A DNA stretch of 64,000 nucleotides from Verrucosispora sioxanthis (GCF_010560025.1 NZ_SAIY01000014.1:1-64000), one strand, 5' to 3'. Numbered from the stretch's first letter, positions 8,530 through 19,185 are shown. The notes: a model not told the origin generated them from the letters alone. Numbers and translations are program-made.

Positions 8530-9708
8530 ATGCGTCTACCCACGTTGCGCCGGGCCCGGAATGCGGAACCGGGACAGATCCTCGGCACCGCGCGCCTGGA
8601 CCGCCGCACGAAACGGCTGGTCGGCCGGCTCCGCCCCGGCGACATCGCGGTCCTCGACCACGTCGACCTGGACCGGGTCGCCGCCGACTCGCTCGTCGCG
8701 GTCGGTGTCGGCGCGGTGCTGAACGCCAAGCCGTCGGTCTCCGGCCGTTACCCCAACCTCGGGCCGGAGGTGCTGATCTCGGCGGGCATCCCGCTGCTCG
8801 ACGACCTCGGTGAGGGCGTCTTCGAGCGGATCCGTGAGGGTGACACGGTGCGCATCGAGGGCAACACCGTCTACCTGGACGACGATCCGGTGGCACACGG
8901 CAGCCTCCAGGACGCCGAGAGCGTGGCCAAGGCGATGACCGACGCCCGGGAGGGCCTGTCGGTGCAATTGGAGGCGTTCGCCGCCAACACGATGGACTAC
9001 CTCAAGCAGGAGCGCGACCTGCTGCTCGACGGTGTCGGCGTGCCCGAGATCGCCACCGAGGTGCAGGGCCGGCACTGTCTGATCGTGGTCCGGGGCTACG
9101 ACTACAAGGCCGACCTGGACGTGCTGCGCCCGTACATCCGGGAGTTCAAGCCGGTGCTGATTGGCGTCGACGGGGGCGCCGACGCTCTGGTCGAGGCGGG
9201 CTACACGCCCGATATGATCATCGGCGACATGGATTCGGTCACCGACGACGTGCTGCGCTGCGGCGCCGAGGTGATCGTGCACGCGTACCCGGACGGGCGG
9301 GCGCCGGGACTGCCCCGCGTCAACGGCCTCGGCGTGCCGGCGGTGACCTTCCCCGCCGCCGCCACCAGCGAGGATCTCGCCATGCTGCTGGCCGACGAGA
9401 AGGGCGCCTCGTTGATCGTCGCGGTGGGTACCCACGCCACGCTCGTCGAGTTCCTCGACAAGGGGCGCGGCGGCATGGCGTCGACGTTCCTCACCCGGCT
9501 CAAGGTCGGTGGCAAGCTGGTCGACGCCAAGGGCGTCAGCCGGCTGTACCGGCAGAGCATCTCGGGGTCGTCCCTGCTGCTGCTGGTCCTGTCGGCGCTG
9601 GCCGCCATGGCGTCGGCGGTGGCCGTCTCCACCGTCGGCAAGGCGTACCTGGGCGTGGTCTCCGAGTGGTGGGACAATTTCGTGTTCCAGCTCGGCCAGC
9701 TCTTCTAG
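8530..9708 (+). CDS. steA: Putative cytokinetic-ring protein SteA
   Basis: This 392-residue protein is related to thiamine pyrophosphokinase-like SteA (Rv1697), which with SteB affects cell separation and envelope integrity in Corynebacterium. The conserved GVDGGADAL and DMIIGDMDSV segments match the TPPK-like fold. A C-terminal hydrophobic segment (GSSLLLLVLSALAAMASAVA) should be a membrane anchor. The ATG at 8530 has AGGA 8 nt upstream; an in-frame ATG at 8521 is an alternative. It is followed 27 bp later by steB, as in mycobacteria. Confidence 0.88.
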   Translation: MRLPTLRRARNAEPGQILGTARLDRRTKRLVGRLRPGDIAVLDHVDLDRVAADSLVAVGVGAVLNAKPSVSGRYPNLGPEVLISAGIPLLDDLGEGVFERIREGDTVRIEGNTVYLDDDPVAHGSLQDAESVAKAMTDAREGLSVQLEAFAANTMDYLKQERDLLLDGVGVPEIATEVQGRHCLIVVRGYDYKADLDVLRPYIREFKPVLIGVDGGADALVEAGYTPDMIIGDMDSVTDDVLRCGAEVIVHAYPDGRAPGLPRVNGLGVPAVTFPAAATSEDLAMLLADEKGASLIVAVGTHATLVEFLDKGRGGMASTFLTRLKVGGKLVDAKGVSRLYRQSISGSSLLLLVLSALAAMASAVAVSTVGKAYLGVVSEWWDNFVFQLGQLF

Positions 9709-9735
9709 CTCCCGACCGATCAAGAGGCTTCAAGC

Positions 9736-10677
9736 GTGATCAACTTCCGGTACCACGTGGTGTCCCTGACCGCGGTCTTCCTCGCCCTGGCGATCGGCCT
9801 GGTGGTGGGTACCGCCGCGCTCAACGGTCCGGTCGCGGACTCGCTCCGGGAGACCGTCAACGAACTGCGCAAGGACAACCAGCAGATGCGCCAGGCGGTC
9901 CAGAACATGCAACGGGAACTGGAGCTGGAGGAGGAGTTCGCCGCCGAGATGGCCCAGGTGATGCTGCCGGGCACGCTCAGCGGCAAGCGGGTGCTGGTGC
10001 TCAGCCTGCCCACCGGTCGCGAGCACACCGAGGGGGTGCTCAACATGCTCCAGCTCGCCGGCGCCGACGTCACCGGGCGGGTCGACCTGCAGGACAAGTT
10101 CATCAACCCGGAGAACAACAACGACCTGCTCGAACTGGCGGTCACCGCGGCCCGGCCGACCGACGCGCCGACCGCGGGGCTACCCGGCAACGGCCACGGC
10201 GTCGAGACCTCCAGCGCCCTGCTGGCCACCGTGCTGCTGGACCAGCCGGCCGGCGCCGAGCCGGTCACCGAGGCCGACCGGCGGGCGGTGCTGGCCGCAT
10301 ACGGCAACGCCAACTACCTGACCACCGGCGAGCGGATCACCGCACCGGCGGAGGCCGTCGTGGTGGTCAGCGGGCAGCCGTACGTGGACAAGGACTCCGC
10401 CAAGAAGGACGAGTCCGTGGTCAAGATCGCCGAGCAGTTCGACCGGACCGGGGCGATCGTGGTGGCCGGCAACGGCTCGGCCGGCGGGAACCTGGTGGCC
10501 TTCGTCCGGGGCGACGCGGTGCTCGCCCAGACCATCTCGACCATCGACAACGCCAACACCGTTCAGGGGCAGCTGGTCACCACCCTGGCGCTGGTGCAGC
10601 AGCTCGCCGACCGTAAGGCCGGTCACTTCGGCGTCGGTGACAGCGCTGCCTCGCTGGTGCCTAGACTGCCCCAGTGA
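9736..10677 (+). CDS. mctB: MctB/SteB family copper transporter-like membrane protein
   Basis: This is a 313-residue protein of the MctB/DUF3186 family (Rv1698; SteB in Corynebacterium). An N-terminal membrane helix (VVSLTAVFLALAIGLVVGTA) is followed by a coiled coil (about residues 35-75) and a large extracytoplasmic alpha/beta domain. The mycobacterial relative affects copper export, while the corynebacterial one acts with SteA in cell separation, so the role here is not decided. Start is GTG 9736. Confidence 0.88.
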   Translation: MINFRYHVVSLTAVFLALAIGLVVGTAALNGPVADSLRETVNELRKDNQQMRQAVQNMQRELELEEEFAAEMAQVMLPGTLSGKRVLVLSLPTGREHTEGVLNMLQLAGADVTGRVDLQDKFINPENNNDLLELAVTAARPTDAPTAGLPGNGHGVETSSALLATVLLDQPAGAEPVTEADRRAVLAAYGNANYLTTGERITAPAEAVVVVSGQPYVDKDSAKKDESVVKIAEQFDRTGAIVVAGNGSAGGNLVAFVRGDAVLAQTISTIDNANTVQGQLVTTLALVQQLADRKAGHFGVGDSAASLVPRLPQ

Positions 10678-10829
10678 ACCCTTCTCGCCCTCCGCACGGG
10701 CCGACGTGTCGGGTGGGTCGCCGGAGGGCGCCCGCGCCGAGCGGGGTGGGCTGACGAGGGGTTCAGTGGTCTGACGGGGCACCAGGTGTCCGATCCGACG
10801 ATCTCCGCCGGCCGGCGGGAGGGGATGGC

Positions 10830-11604
10830 GTGAGTGAGCGGGACGGTGACGTGACGGTCTTCGGTCGACTCCTGGTGGCCGGGGCCGGGGCGGTCGCCGC
10901 CCGGTACGCGCTCCGCGTCATCCGTACCGCACCGCCCGCGCCGGCCCTGGAACGGACCAACTTCCGGGGACGCACGATCTCTGGCTCGGCGGACCGGCCT
11001 CTCGCGTTGGGGGCCCGGGCGCTGGTGGCGAGTGCTGGCTGGGCGGCCACCCTGGTCGCCGGGCTCGGCGTCGGGTGCCGTGGGCTCTACGACGACATCG
11101 TCGGTGCCGCCCGAGCAGAAGGCGGCCAAGGGTTTCGCTGGGCAATCTGGCCGCGTTGCGGTAGGCCGGGTCACCGCCGGCCTCGTCAAGATCGTCGGAG
11201 TGGGTGGCCCGGGCGGCGGTCCTGCCGCCGCCGATCGCGACGTGGCGGGGCATCCCCGTCGGCGCCGACAGGGCGCGGTGGGGCAGCGTCGACGTAGCTG
11301 CTCGGCGCCGGGGTGGTGTTTCGGCACGGCGCCTGGTCAACCTGCTCGACCTGCGCCCGACGGGCGCTGGAAGTCGGGTCTGTTGCTCGGTGCCCCGCTG
11401 AGCGCGGCCGCCACGGCGGGATCGCCTCGGGCGCGGCCGGTGCCGCCGTCAGCCGTTTCGCCGACTCGCCGAGGACGTGATGCTCGGCGACAGCGGTGCG
11501 AACGCCCTCGGCGCGCGGTGCTGGCGCTGGCCGGCCCGGTCGGCCGGGCTGTCCTCGCCGGGCTCACCGCCGCCAGCGAGAAGGTGCTTCACGAAGGTCA
11601 TTAA
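10830..11604 (+). pseudogene. MraY/WecA-like glycosyl-phosphotransferase, multiply frame-broken
   Basis: The reading starts at GTG 10830 (GGGAGGGG just upstream) and gives a hydrophobic N-terminus and an LERTNFRGRTI segment. Conserved pieces then hop frames: PEQKAAKGFAG, GRVTAGLVKIVGVGG, NLLDLRP, KSGLLLGAP, MLGDSGANALGA and ASEKV/FTKVI. The LGDSGANALG segment recalls the Asp-rich motif of undecaprenyl-phosphate sugar-phosphate transferases. At least five indels are needed to join the pieces. The gene stands immediately before murJ, which fits a lipid-linked precursor role. Because conserved residues survive between breaks, sequence error is as likely as decay. The exact end is uncertain. Confidence 0.6.
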
Positions 11605-11633
11605 CCTCGACGTTGGCCGACGCGCTGACCGAC

Positions 11634-13234
11634 GTGACCAGACCGGCCCCCCTCGCCGGCGCCGGCCGGGTGGCCGGAGCGGCGGCCCTCATCGCCGCAC
11701 TCACCGTGCTCAGCAGGCTGGCCGGGTTCGGGCGTACCGCCGTGTTCACCTGGGTGGTGCAGGACAGCGACCTGGGTGCGATGTACCTGCTCGCGAACAC
11801 CATCCCGAACATCATCTTCGAGATCGTCGCGGGTGGGGCGTTGGCCAGCCTGGTCGTACCGCTGCTCGCCGGAGCGGTCGCGGCGGGGGACCGGCGGACG
11901 GTCGCGGCCACCACCGGCGCGCTGCTCACCTGGACGGTGACGCTGCTCGTGCCGCTCGCGGCGCTGGTGGCCCTGGGGCGCCGGCCCGATCATCGACGCG
12001 CTCGGCGACGGCCGGTCGCCGGAGGAGCTGGCGGCCGCCGCCCGGATGCTGCGGGTCTTCGCGCCGCAACTGCCGCTGTACGGCGTCGGCATCGTGCTCA
12101 CCGGCGTGCTCCAGGCGCACCGCCGGTTCGCCTGGCCGGTGATCGCCCCACTGTTGTCCAGCCTCACGGTGGTCGTCGTCTACCTGGTCTTCGCCGGAGT
12201 CGCCGGTACCGGAGCCAGCGTGGCGCAGGCGGGCCGTGGCGGTGAGTTGGTCCTGTCGGTGGGCACCACCCTCGGCGTCGTGGTGCTGTCGCTGTCGCTG
12301 CTGGTCCCGCTGCGTCGGCTGCGACTGACGCTGCGCCCCGGGTACGCGTTGCCTCCCGACGCCCGGGCCCGGGTGCGCGGGCTGGCGGTGGCCGGCGTGG
12401 TGACGGTCACCGCCCAGCAGGTCGCGCTGGCGGTGATCCTCTATCGGCTCTCCAGCGGTCGGACCGAGGCGTTCCAGGTGTTCAACCTGGCGCAGACGTT
12501 CTACCTGCTGCCCTGGGCGGTGCTGGCGGTGCCGCTGGCCACCGCCGCGTACCCGGCCCTGGCCACGGCGGCGGGCGCGGACGAGCGTTGTCGGCGACGT
12601 TGGTGCGGGTGCTGCTGTGCAGCTTCCCTGGTGCCGCGGCGCTGGTCGGCGCGGCCGGTCCGATCGGCCGGTTCGCTCGACAGCGATCGTGACCGCCGCC
12701 GCGATTGCCGGTTATGCGCCGGGGGCTGCTCGGTACGGGTTGTTCGCGGTGTTGTCGCGCGCGTTGTACGCCCTGAGGTGCGACGCGGGCGGCGACCGTC
12801 ACCATCACCGCTGGCTGGGCTGGCGGTGCCGCTGGTGTTGCTTCCACTGTCGGCGCTGCTCCCGGTGGCCGATCGCGCTGGCGGTGCCAATCCCGGCGGG
12901 AATGCTGCTCGGCGCGCTGTTGCTGGTCGCGGTCGCCCGGCGGCGCGGAGGTGCCTTCGCCGGTGCCGGTCGGCCGCCGGTGCCGGTCTGCTGGCCGAGT
13001 GGTACGGCCGCCGTCGTGGCGGTGGCGACGCTGTGGCTGCTGAACGCCGGGGGCGACCCCCGGCGGTGGACGGCACTGATGCAGGGCATGCTGTCCGGAG
13101 TCCTGGTCGCTGTCGTGTTCCTCGCCGTGGTGTGGCTGGTCGACCGGCAGGACCTGCGGCCACTGCTGACCGGCCTGGGTCGACGCCTACGCCGGGCCCG
13201 GCCAGCCGACCGGAAGGAGGAGGCGTCCCGGTGA
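11634..13234 (+). pseudogene. murJ: Lipid II flippase MurJ (frame-broken)
   Basis: MurJ/MviN is a polytopic MOP-superfamily membrane protein moving lipid II across the cytoplasmic membrane. From GTG 11634 the sequence reads RVAGAAALIAALTVLSRLAG and LANTIPNIIFEIVAGGALAS, a typical MurJ beginning. Near 11975 it changes frame to FAPQLPLYGVGIVLTGVLQA through FNLAQTFYLLPWAVLAVPLA. It changes again near 12590, and the end (IAGYAPGAARYGLFAVLSRA to KEEASR) is in a third frame stopping at 13234. At least three breaks occur. MurJ is normally indispensable, so errors in the sequence or another copy elsewhere must be considered. Confidence 0.75.
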
Positions 13235-13340
13235 GCGCGAGGAGTGAGCTTGCGAGCCCCGCAGTCGCGAACGGAGTCGGTCCGGTGAGCGCGAGGAGTG
13301 AGCTTGCGAGCCCCGCAGTCGCGAACGAAGGGTCGGTCCG
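13231..13340 (+). repeat. Tandem GTGAGC-led 54/56-bp repeat before a GT4 gene
   Basis: Two copies (13231-13284 and 13285-13340) share 42 identical bases and then differ slightly. The first GTG overlaps the murJ stop as GTGA, and the array ends exactly at the GTG start (13341) of the next gene. The lengths do not keep a frame. The sequence differs from the array at 5435, but the position at a start/stop overlap is the same. Confidence 0.85.
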
Positions 13341-14471
13341 GTGAGTGCGTCGAACGGGTCGGCGGCCGTCGCGGGTGGGCCGGGGACGGTGGTGCTGCTG
13401 TTGGCGTCCAGCACCGGCGGGGTCGGCCAGCATGTCCGGTCGGTGGCACGGGGGTTGGTCGCGGCCGGGCGGCCGGTGCTGGTCTGCGGGCCGGCGGCGA
13501 CCCAGGACCAGTTCGACTTCGTGTTGCCGGTGCCCGGTTTCGGCCGGTGGAGATCCCGGAGAGTCCCACGCCGGCTGACGGCCGCGGTCGGCACGCTGCG
13601 CCGGCTGCTCGCCGCCGAGCAGGCCGACGTGGTGCACGCGCACGGGTTGCGCGCCGGGCTGGTGGCGGTGTTGGCCCGGCCGGTTGCCCGCTCGTGGTCA
13701 CCTGGCACAACGCGGTGCTGGCCGGCGGGGTACGCGGTGCCGTGGCTGGTGGAGCGGATCGTGCGGGGTGCCCGGCACTCGGTGCCTCCGCCGACCTGGT
13801 GGCGCGGGTCGTCGCGTTGGGCGCTCCGGGATGCCCGGCTCGCCCGGTCGCCGCTCCGGAACCGCCTGCGCCGCGTCGTCGCCGGGCCGCCGTGCGGGCC
13901 GGAGTTCGCCGTCGCCGCTGACCAGCGCCGTTGATCCTGTCGGTCGGCCGGTTGCATCCGCAGAAGCGGTACGACGTGCTGGTGGACGCCGCCGCCCGCT
14001 GGCGTGAGCGCACCGCCGCCGGTGGTCGGGATCGCCGGCAATACCTACCTGCCGCTGGCCGCGCGGACTAGCGCTGCCCGGCGCCGGTTACCCTGCTGGG
14101 GCACCGCACCGTGTTGATCTGCCGCCGGTGCCGACCTCGCGGTGGTCACCAGCGACTGGGAGGCCCGGTCAACTGTCTGCGCAGGAGGCGTTGCGGGCCG
14201 GCGTACTGGTGGCGACTCGCGGTGGGTGGGTTGCCGGAACTGTCGGCGACGCGGCGGTGCTGTGTCCTGGCGATGCGGACGCGGTCGACGCGGCGGTGCG
14301 GGGCCTGCTCGACGAGGCGGGCTGCGCCGAGCTGCGCGGCGCGGCGCGGAGCGGGCGTCGACCTGGCCGACCGAGACGCAGACCTCGCCCAGCTGCTGGC
14401 GCTCTACGCCAGCGCCCGCCCGGCCGGGCCGGCGACGCCGGGCGCCGACACCGTCGACGGGACGCCGGTGA
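13341..14471 (+). pseudogene. GT4-family glycosyltransferase (frame-broken)
   Basis: This is a GT-B fold glycosyltransferase. The N-terminal part reads VVLLLASSTGGVGQHVRSVA and ADVVHAHGLRAGLVAVLARP. The C-terminal pieces are SVGRLHPQKRYDVLVDAAAR (nucleotide-sugar binding half), ADLAVVTSDWEA, LSAQEALRAGVLVATRGGW and GDAAVLCPGDADAVDAAVRG. The pieces lie in different frames, with breaks near 13690, 13780, 13930, 14020 and 14165. The stop TGA at 14469-14471 overlaps the next ATG. The place between murJ and a membrane phosphatase-like protein suggests a cell-envelope glycan role. Confidence 0.65.
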
Positions 14472-16634
14472 TGCTGCGCCGTATCGCGCCGATCCTGCTC
14501 ACTGTGCTGGTGGTGGCGCTCGGGGTCACCGCGCTGGCCGTCCGCCCGCAGACTCCACCGTCTCGACCGAGCGCCGACTACGTGGTCCTCGTCGGGGTGG
14601 CCGGGCTGCGCTGGGACGACGTGGACCCGGAGCGTACGCCGACGCTGTGGCGGCTGGCCCGGGAAGGCTCGATCGGGTCGCTGTCGGTGCGTTCGGCGCA
14701 CCGCCCCACCTGTCCCGTGGACGGCTGGTTGACCCTCGGCGCGGGCAGCTTCGCCGCCTGGCCCGGCAACCGGGCCGGGGACGGGCAGTGTGCGCCCGTC
14801 GACGTGACGGTGGAGCAGCCGGACGGCATCGGTGCGAACCTGCCGGACCAGGAGAGCGTCGTCCTGCACAACCAGGAGCGGCTGCCGTGGGGCACGGTGC
14901 CCGGTGCGCTGTCGGAGTCGGTGCGGTGTTCGGTGGCGGTCGGACCGGGCGCGGCGGTGGCCGCCGCCCGTCCGTTCGGCCGGGTCGACCGGTACGCGCC
15001 GACGCTGCCCGAGGAACCGGCCGGACTGCTCGGTTCCTGTGTGCTCAGCATCGTCGACCCGGCACGGTGGCGGGCGACGATCCGGCGGTGCGGGGCGGCG
15101 GCACCCAGTCCGCCGACGCCGAACTGGCCCGGGTGCTGGCCGGTCGACCGCCACGTTCGGCACGTCGCCGGGGTCTCTGACACCGAGCGGCCGTCCCGGC
15201 TGGACGTTTCCACGGTCCCGGCTGGGAGGAGGGCTGGCTGACCTCGCCCACGGACCGGTGGGGTTACCTGCAACTGATCGACCTGGCCCTGACCGCTGGT
15301 TGCCCTGGGCCGCTCGGATGCCGGACCGGCCCTTCCTCGGCCGGCCCCGTCATCGGTCGGTGACCACAGATCTGTCCGCCGCGATCGCCGAGCCGGCCGA
15401 CGCGGACGAGGCCGCCCAGCGGGAGGTGGCGGGTTCTTCGTCCTGCTGGCCGTCGTTCAGGTGGCGCTCGCGGTGGCGGTGCTGCTGCTGCTGCGGCGGG
15501 CCCGCCGGCACGCCGGACCGTACGGACCGAACCGGTGCCGCGTGCGGTGGTGGCGACGGTGGTATTGGTCGCCGCCGCACTCGCGATACCGGCGGCGCTG
15601 GTCGCCGAGGCCGCCCGTGGTGGCGGTTCGCCCAGATCCGGCTGCCCGTTCGCCGGGCTGACCGCCGTGCTGCTGGCGGACGCTGCTGGTGCGGCTCGCC
15701 CCCGGCTACCGCAGCGCTGGCCCGCTCGGCGCGGTGGCCGGGCTGGATCACGTTGGCCGTCGGCCTGGACGTCACCGGTGCCCGGTTGCAGCTCAACGGG
15801 GTGGTGGCCATCATGTTGGAGGGTGGCCGCCATGCCGGCCTGGGCACCGCCTGGCGTTCGTCGCCGCTGCCCAGCGCCGGCTGGTCGCCCAGCGGGTACG
15901 CCGTGGCTGGCGACCGACCGTCATGGTGATCGTGGTGGGGCCGCCGTGGTGGTCGTCGGCAGCCCGTACCTGGGCGCCGACTCGATCGGCGCGATCGCCG
16001 GACCGCCGGAGTGGGCGTGGCGGCGGCGGTCAGCGCGGGTGGCTGGCTGGACGCTGACCTGGGCGACCATGGTCGGGCTGACCCTGACGGTCGGGTTCGC
16101 GGTGGTGGATCTGGGCCGGCTCCGGAGCGGGGCAGCCTGCCGGTTCCTGGCCGCGCTCGGCGACGGCACCGGCGGCTGGACCGTAACGGTCCAGCGCCGC
16201 CAGCTTCGACGCTCGTCAACAGCCCGCTGACGGTGCTGGCGCTGGCGGGGCGCTGCTGGTCTGGTTCGCGCTGCTGCAACCCTGGGGCGGCTCATGCGGC
16301 TGTTCGGCATCTACCCGGCGATCCGGGCGATGCGCACCGCGGTGGCGGCGGTGATCGGCGGTCTGCTGGTGCCGCGGCGCTGGACGTGGCGGGGCCGCGG
16401 CGGGCCGTGGTGGTGCCGATGGCGGCAATCGTCGGCTGGGTGCTCGACCACTCGGCGGACCGGACCAGGCCGGGGATGGACCGCCCGGCTGACGGCGGGC
16501 CGTCCGGTGGCGCTCCGGGCCCGTCCGGTGGCGATTCGGACGGTGGCGGTTCGGACGGTGGCGTTACGGGCGGTGGCGATCCGGACGGTGGCGGTTCGGG
16601 CGGGCGGTCGTCGGCCGAGGTCGCGACCGGGTGA
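14471..16634 (+). pseudogene. Alkaline-phosphatase-like multi-pass membrane protein (frame-broken)
   Basis: From ATG 14471 about 195 residues read cleanly: a signal anchor (ILLTVLVVALGVTALAV) and then DYVVLVGVAGLRWDDVDPER with TPTLWRLAREGSIGSLSVRS. This resembles the alkaline phosphatase/sulfatase fold. After about 15060 the frame changes many times, but membrane-helix pieces persist (VQVALAVAVLLLLRRARRHA, VVVVGSPYLGADSIGAIA, NSPLTVLALAG, LQPWGGLMRLFGIYPAIRA). The final Gly/Asp/Ser-rich tail stops at 16634. A full product would be about 700 residues. The substrate is unknown. At least six breaks occur, the densest run in the window. Confidence 0.55.
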
Positions 16635-16769
16635 CTCGGCGACGGTACCGGGTGCGCCACCGGAGGGCCGTTGGGGAGGTGTTACCGTGGAATCCCGTGG
16701 ATCGCGTGATCACTTCGCTGATCGGCTCGGCGGTCTGCACGACCGCGACGGACGACACGGGAGCAGGCC

Positions 16770-18509
16770 TTGGCCCCTTCAGCACGGACGACCAGGCACA
16801 TATTCGTCACCGGAGGCGTCGCCTCCTCGCTGGGTAAAGGGCTCACCGCCTCCAGCCTCGGCAACCTGCTGACCGCGCGCGGACTGCGCGTGGTGATGCA
16901 GAAGCTCGACCCGTACCTCAACGTCGACCCGGGCACGATGAACCCGTTCCAGCACGGTGAGGTCTTCGTGACCGAGGACGGTGCCGAGACGGATCTCGAC
17001 GTCGGCCACTACGAGCGTTTCCTGGACCGGGCGCTGTCCGGCAAGGCCAACGTCACCACCGGCCAGATCTACTCCGAGGTGATCGCCAAGGAACGGCGCG
17101 GTGAGTACCTGGGCGACACGGTCCAGGTGATCCCGCACATCACCAACGAGATCAAGTCCCGGATCCTGGCCATGGCCGACCCGGACGACGACGGCCGTAC
17201 CCCGGACGTGGTGATCACCGAGGTCGGCGGCACGGTCGGTGACATCGAGTCGCTGCCGTTCCTGGAGGCGATCCGCCAGGTCCGCCACGACCTGGGCCGG
17301 GACAACTGCTTCTACCTGCACGTATCGCTGGTGCCCTACCTCGCCCCCTCCGGCGAGCTGAAGACGAAGCCCACCCAGCACTCGGTGGCCCAGCTGCGCA
17401 GCATCGGTATCCAGCCCGACGCCATCGTCTGCCGTTCCGACCGGGACATTCCGGAGAAGCTCCAGCACAAGCTCTCCCTCTACTGCGACGTCGACGCCGA
17501 GGCGGTGATCGCCGCGCCGGACGCGCCCAGCATCTACGACATCCCGAAGGTGCTGCACCGGGAGGGCCTCGACGCGTACGTGGTGCGCCGGCTGAACCTC
17601 TCCTTCCGGGACGTGGACTGGGAAGGCTGGGACGACCTGCTGGAGCGGGTGCACCAGCCCCGGCACACCATCACCGTCGCGCTGGTCGGCAAGTACGTCG
17701 ACCTGCCCGACGCGTACCTGTCGGTCAGCGAGGCGATCCGGGCGGCCGGCTTCGGCCACCGGGCCCGGGTGCAGCTGCGCTGGGTGCCCAGCGACGACTG
17801 CGTCACCCCGACCGGCGCGGCGGCGGCCCTGGCCGGGGTGGACGGCATCGTCATCCCCGGTGGGTTCGGCGTCCGGGGCATCGAAGGCAAGATCGGCACC
17901 GCCCGGTACGCCCGGGAGAACGGCATTCCGCTGCTCGGGCTCTGCCTGGGCCTGCAGTGCATGACCATCGAGGTGGCCCGGCACCTGGCCGGCCTGGACG
18001 GGGCCAACTCCCTGGAGTTCGACGCCGAGGCGGTGCACCCGGTCATCGCCACCATGGCCGACCAGCAGGACATCGTCGCCGGCAAGGGCGACCTGGGCGG
18101 CACGATGCGGCTGGGCGCCTACCCGGCGACGCTCACCGAGGGGTCGATCGTCGCCGAGGCGTACGGCAGTACCCAGGTCAGCGAGCGGCACCGGCACCGG
18201 TACGAGGTGAACAACGCCTACCGCGACCAGCTCGTCAAGGCCGGGCTGCACATCTCGGGCACCTCGCCGGACGGTCGGCTGGTCGAGTTCGTCGAGCTGG
18301 ACCGGGACCTGCACCCGTTCTTCGTGGCCACCCAGGCGCATCCGGAACTCAAGAGCCGCCCCACCCGACCGCACCCGCTGTTCGCCGCCTTCGTCCACGC
18401 CGCGGTGACGTACTCGCACGCCGACCAGCTCCCGGTCGATCTGGACGGGGCCACCGCCGAGCGGGCCACCCGCAACGGCGCCGCCACGAAGGCGGCCTCG
18501 GCCTCGTGA
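16770..18509 (+). CDS. pyrG: CTP synthase
   Basis: This 579-residue enzyme makes CTP from UTP, ATP and glutamine. The synthase domain holds FVTGGVASSLGKGL (P-loop, residues about 12-25) and KLDPYLNVDPGTMNPFQHGE. The glutamine amidotransferase domain has GGFGVRG, the nucleophile elbow LLGLCLGLQCM (Cys) and the His/Glu pair in HPE near the end. A TTG at 16770 is used, with GGGAGC about 7 nt upstream; it gives the family N-terminus. Confidence 0.96.
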   Translation: MAPSARTTRHIFVTGGVASSLGKGLTASSLGNLLTARGLRVVMQKLDPYLNVDPGTMNPFQHGEVFVTEDGAETDLDVGHYERFLDRALSGKANVTTGQIYSEVIAKERRGEYLGDTVQVIPHITNEIKSRILAMADPDDDGRTPDVVITEVGGTVGDIESLPFLEAIRQVRHDLGRDNCFYLHVSLVPYLAPSGELKTKPTQHSVAQLRSIGIQPDAIVCRSDRDIPEKLQHKLSLYCDVDAEAVIAAPDAPSIYDIPKVLHREGLDAYVVRRLNLSFRDVDWEGWDDLLERVHQPRHTITVALVGKYVDLPDAYLSVSEAIRAAGFGHRARVQLRWVPSDDCVTPTGAAAALAGVDGIVIPGGFGVRGIEGKIGTARYARENGIPLLGLCLGLQCMTIEVARHLAGLDGANSLEFDAEAVHPVIATMADQQDIVAGKGDLGGTMRLGAYPATLTEGSIVAEAYGSTQVSERHRHRYEVNNAYRDQLVKAGLHISGTSPDGRLVEFVELDRDLHPFFVATQAHPELKSRPTRPHPLFAAFVHAAVTYSHADQLPVDLDGATAERATRNGAATKAASAS

Positions 18510-18579
18510 GCGGACGGTCCGCAGGAATCGAAGGGGCGATGAGGGCCGAGGCCGGCGCCGGTGACCCGGTGGTGGGCCG

Positions 18580-19185
18580 ATGAGCGCCGTCGAGCACCGT
18601 TACGAGGTGCGCTCGCGGGAGCTGCGCTACCGCGGCCGGATCTTCGAGGTGGTCACCGAGGAGGTCACCATGCCCGGCGGTGGCACCGCGGCACGTGACC
18701 TCGTGCGACACGTCGGCGCGGTGGCGGTGGTGGCACTGGACGACGCCGGTCAGGTGGTGTTGATCCGGCAGTACCGCCAGCCGGTCGGCCGGCGCTTGTG
18801 GGAGTTGCCGGCCGGGCTGACCGACGTCTCCGGGGAGGACCCGGCGGTGACGGCGACGCGGGAGCTGGCCGAGGAGGTCGACCTCACCGCCGGCCGGCTC
18901 GACGTGCTCGTCGACGTGCACAGTTCGCCCGGGTTCACCGACGAGCTGGTCCGGGTCTTCCTGGCCCGGGAGCTCGGCGAGGTGCCCGCCGAACAGCGAC
19001 ACGACCGGCACGACGAGGAGGCCGACCTGCAGATCGTCCGGATCGACCTGGACGAGGCGGTCGGCATGGTGCTGGCCGGTGAGATCAGCAACGGACCGTG
19101 CGTGGCCGGGCTGCTCGCCGCCGCCCGAGCCCGCGACGCCGGCTGGTCGGGATTGCGCCGGGCGGACGCCCCGCTGCCCCGCTGA
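18580..19185 (+). CDS. NUDIX hydrolase, ADP-ribose pyrophosphatase type
   Basis: This is a 201-residue hydrolase similar to ADP-ribose pyrophosphatase (Rv1700 position). The Nudix helix is seen as E-x7-RELAEE in GEDPAVTATRELAEEV, preceded by WELPAG. VVLIRQYRQPVGRRLWELPA is typical of the NudF branch. The SPGFTDE segment (about residue 108) is the downstream ADP-ribose loop. Order pyrG-NUDIX-xerD is conserved; here a TM2 gene and ald lie between it and xerD. Confidence 0.9.
   Translation: MSAVEHRYEVRSRELRYRGRIFEVVTEEVTMPGGGTAARDLVRHVGAVAVVALDDAGQVVLIRQYRQPVGRRLWELPAGLTDVSGEDPAVTATRELAEEVDLTAGRLDVLVDVHSSPGFTDELVRVFLARELGEVPAEQRHDRHDEEADLQIVRIDLDEAVGMVLAGEISNGPCVAGLLAAARARDAGWSGLRRADAPLPR

Noticed and set aside
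6666..8729. 687-codon minus-strand frame opposite recN
   Set aside because: It is rich in Gly/Arg/His/Val without motifs, while recN carries all its ATPase motifs on the other strand.
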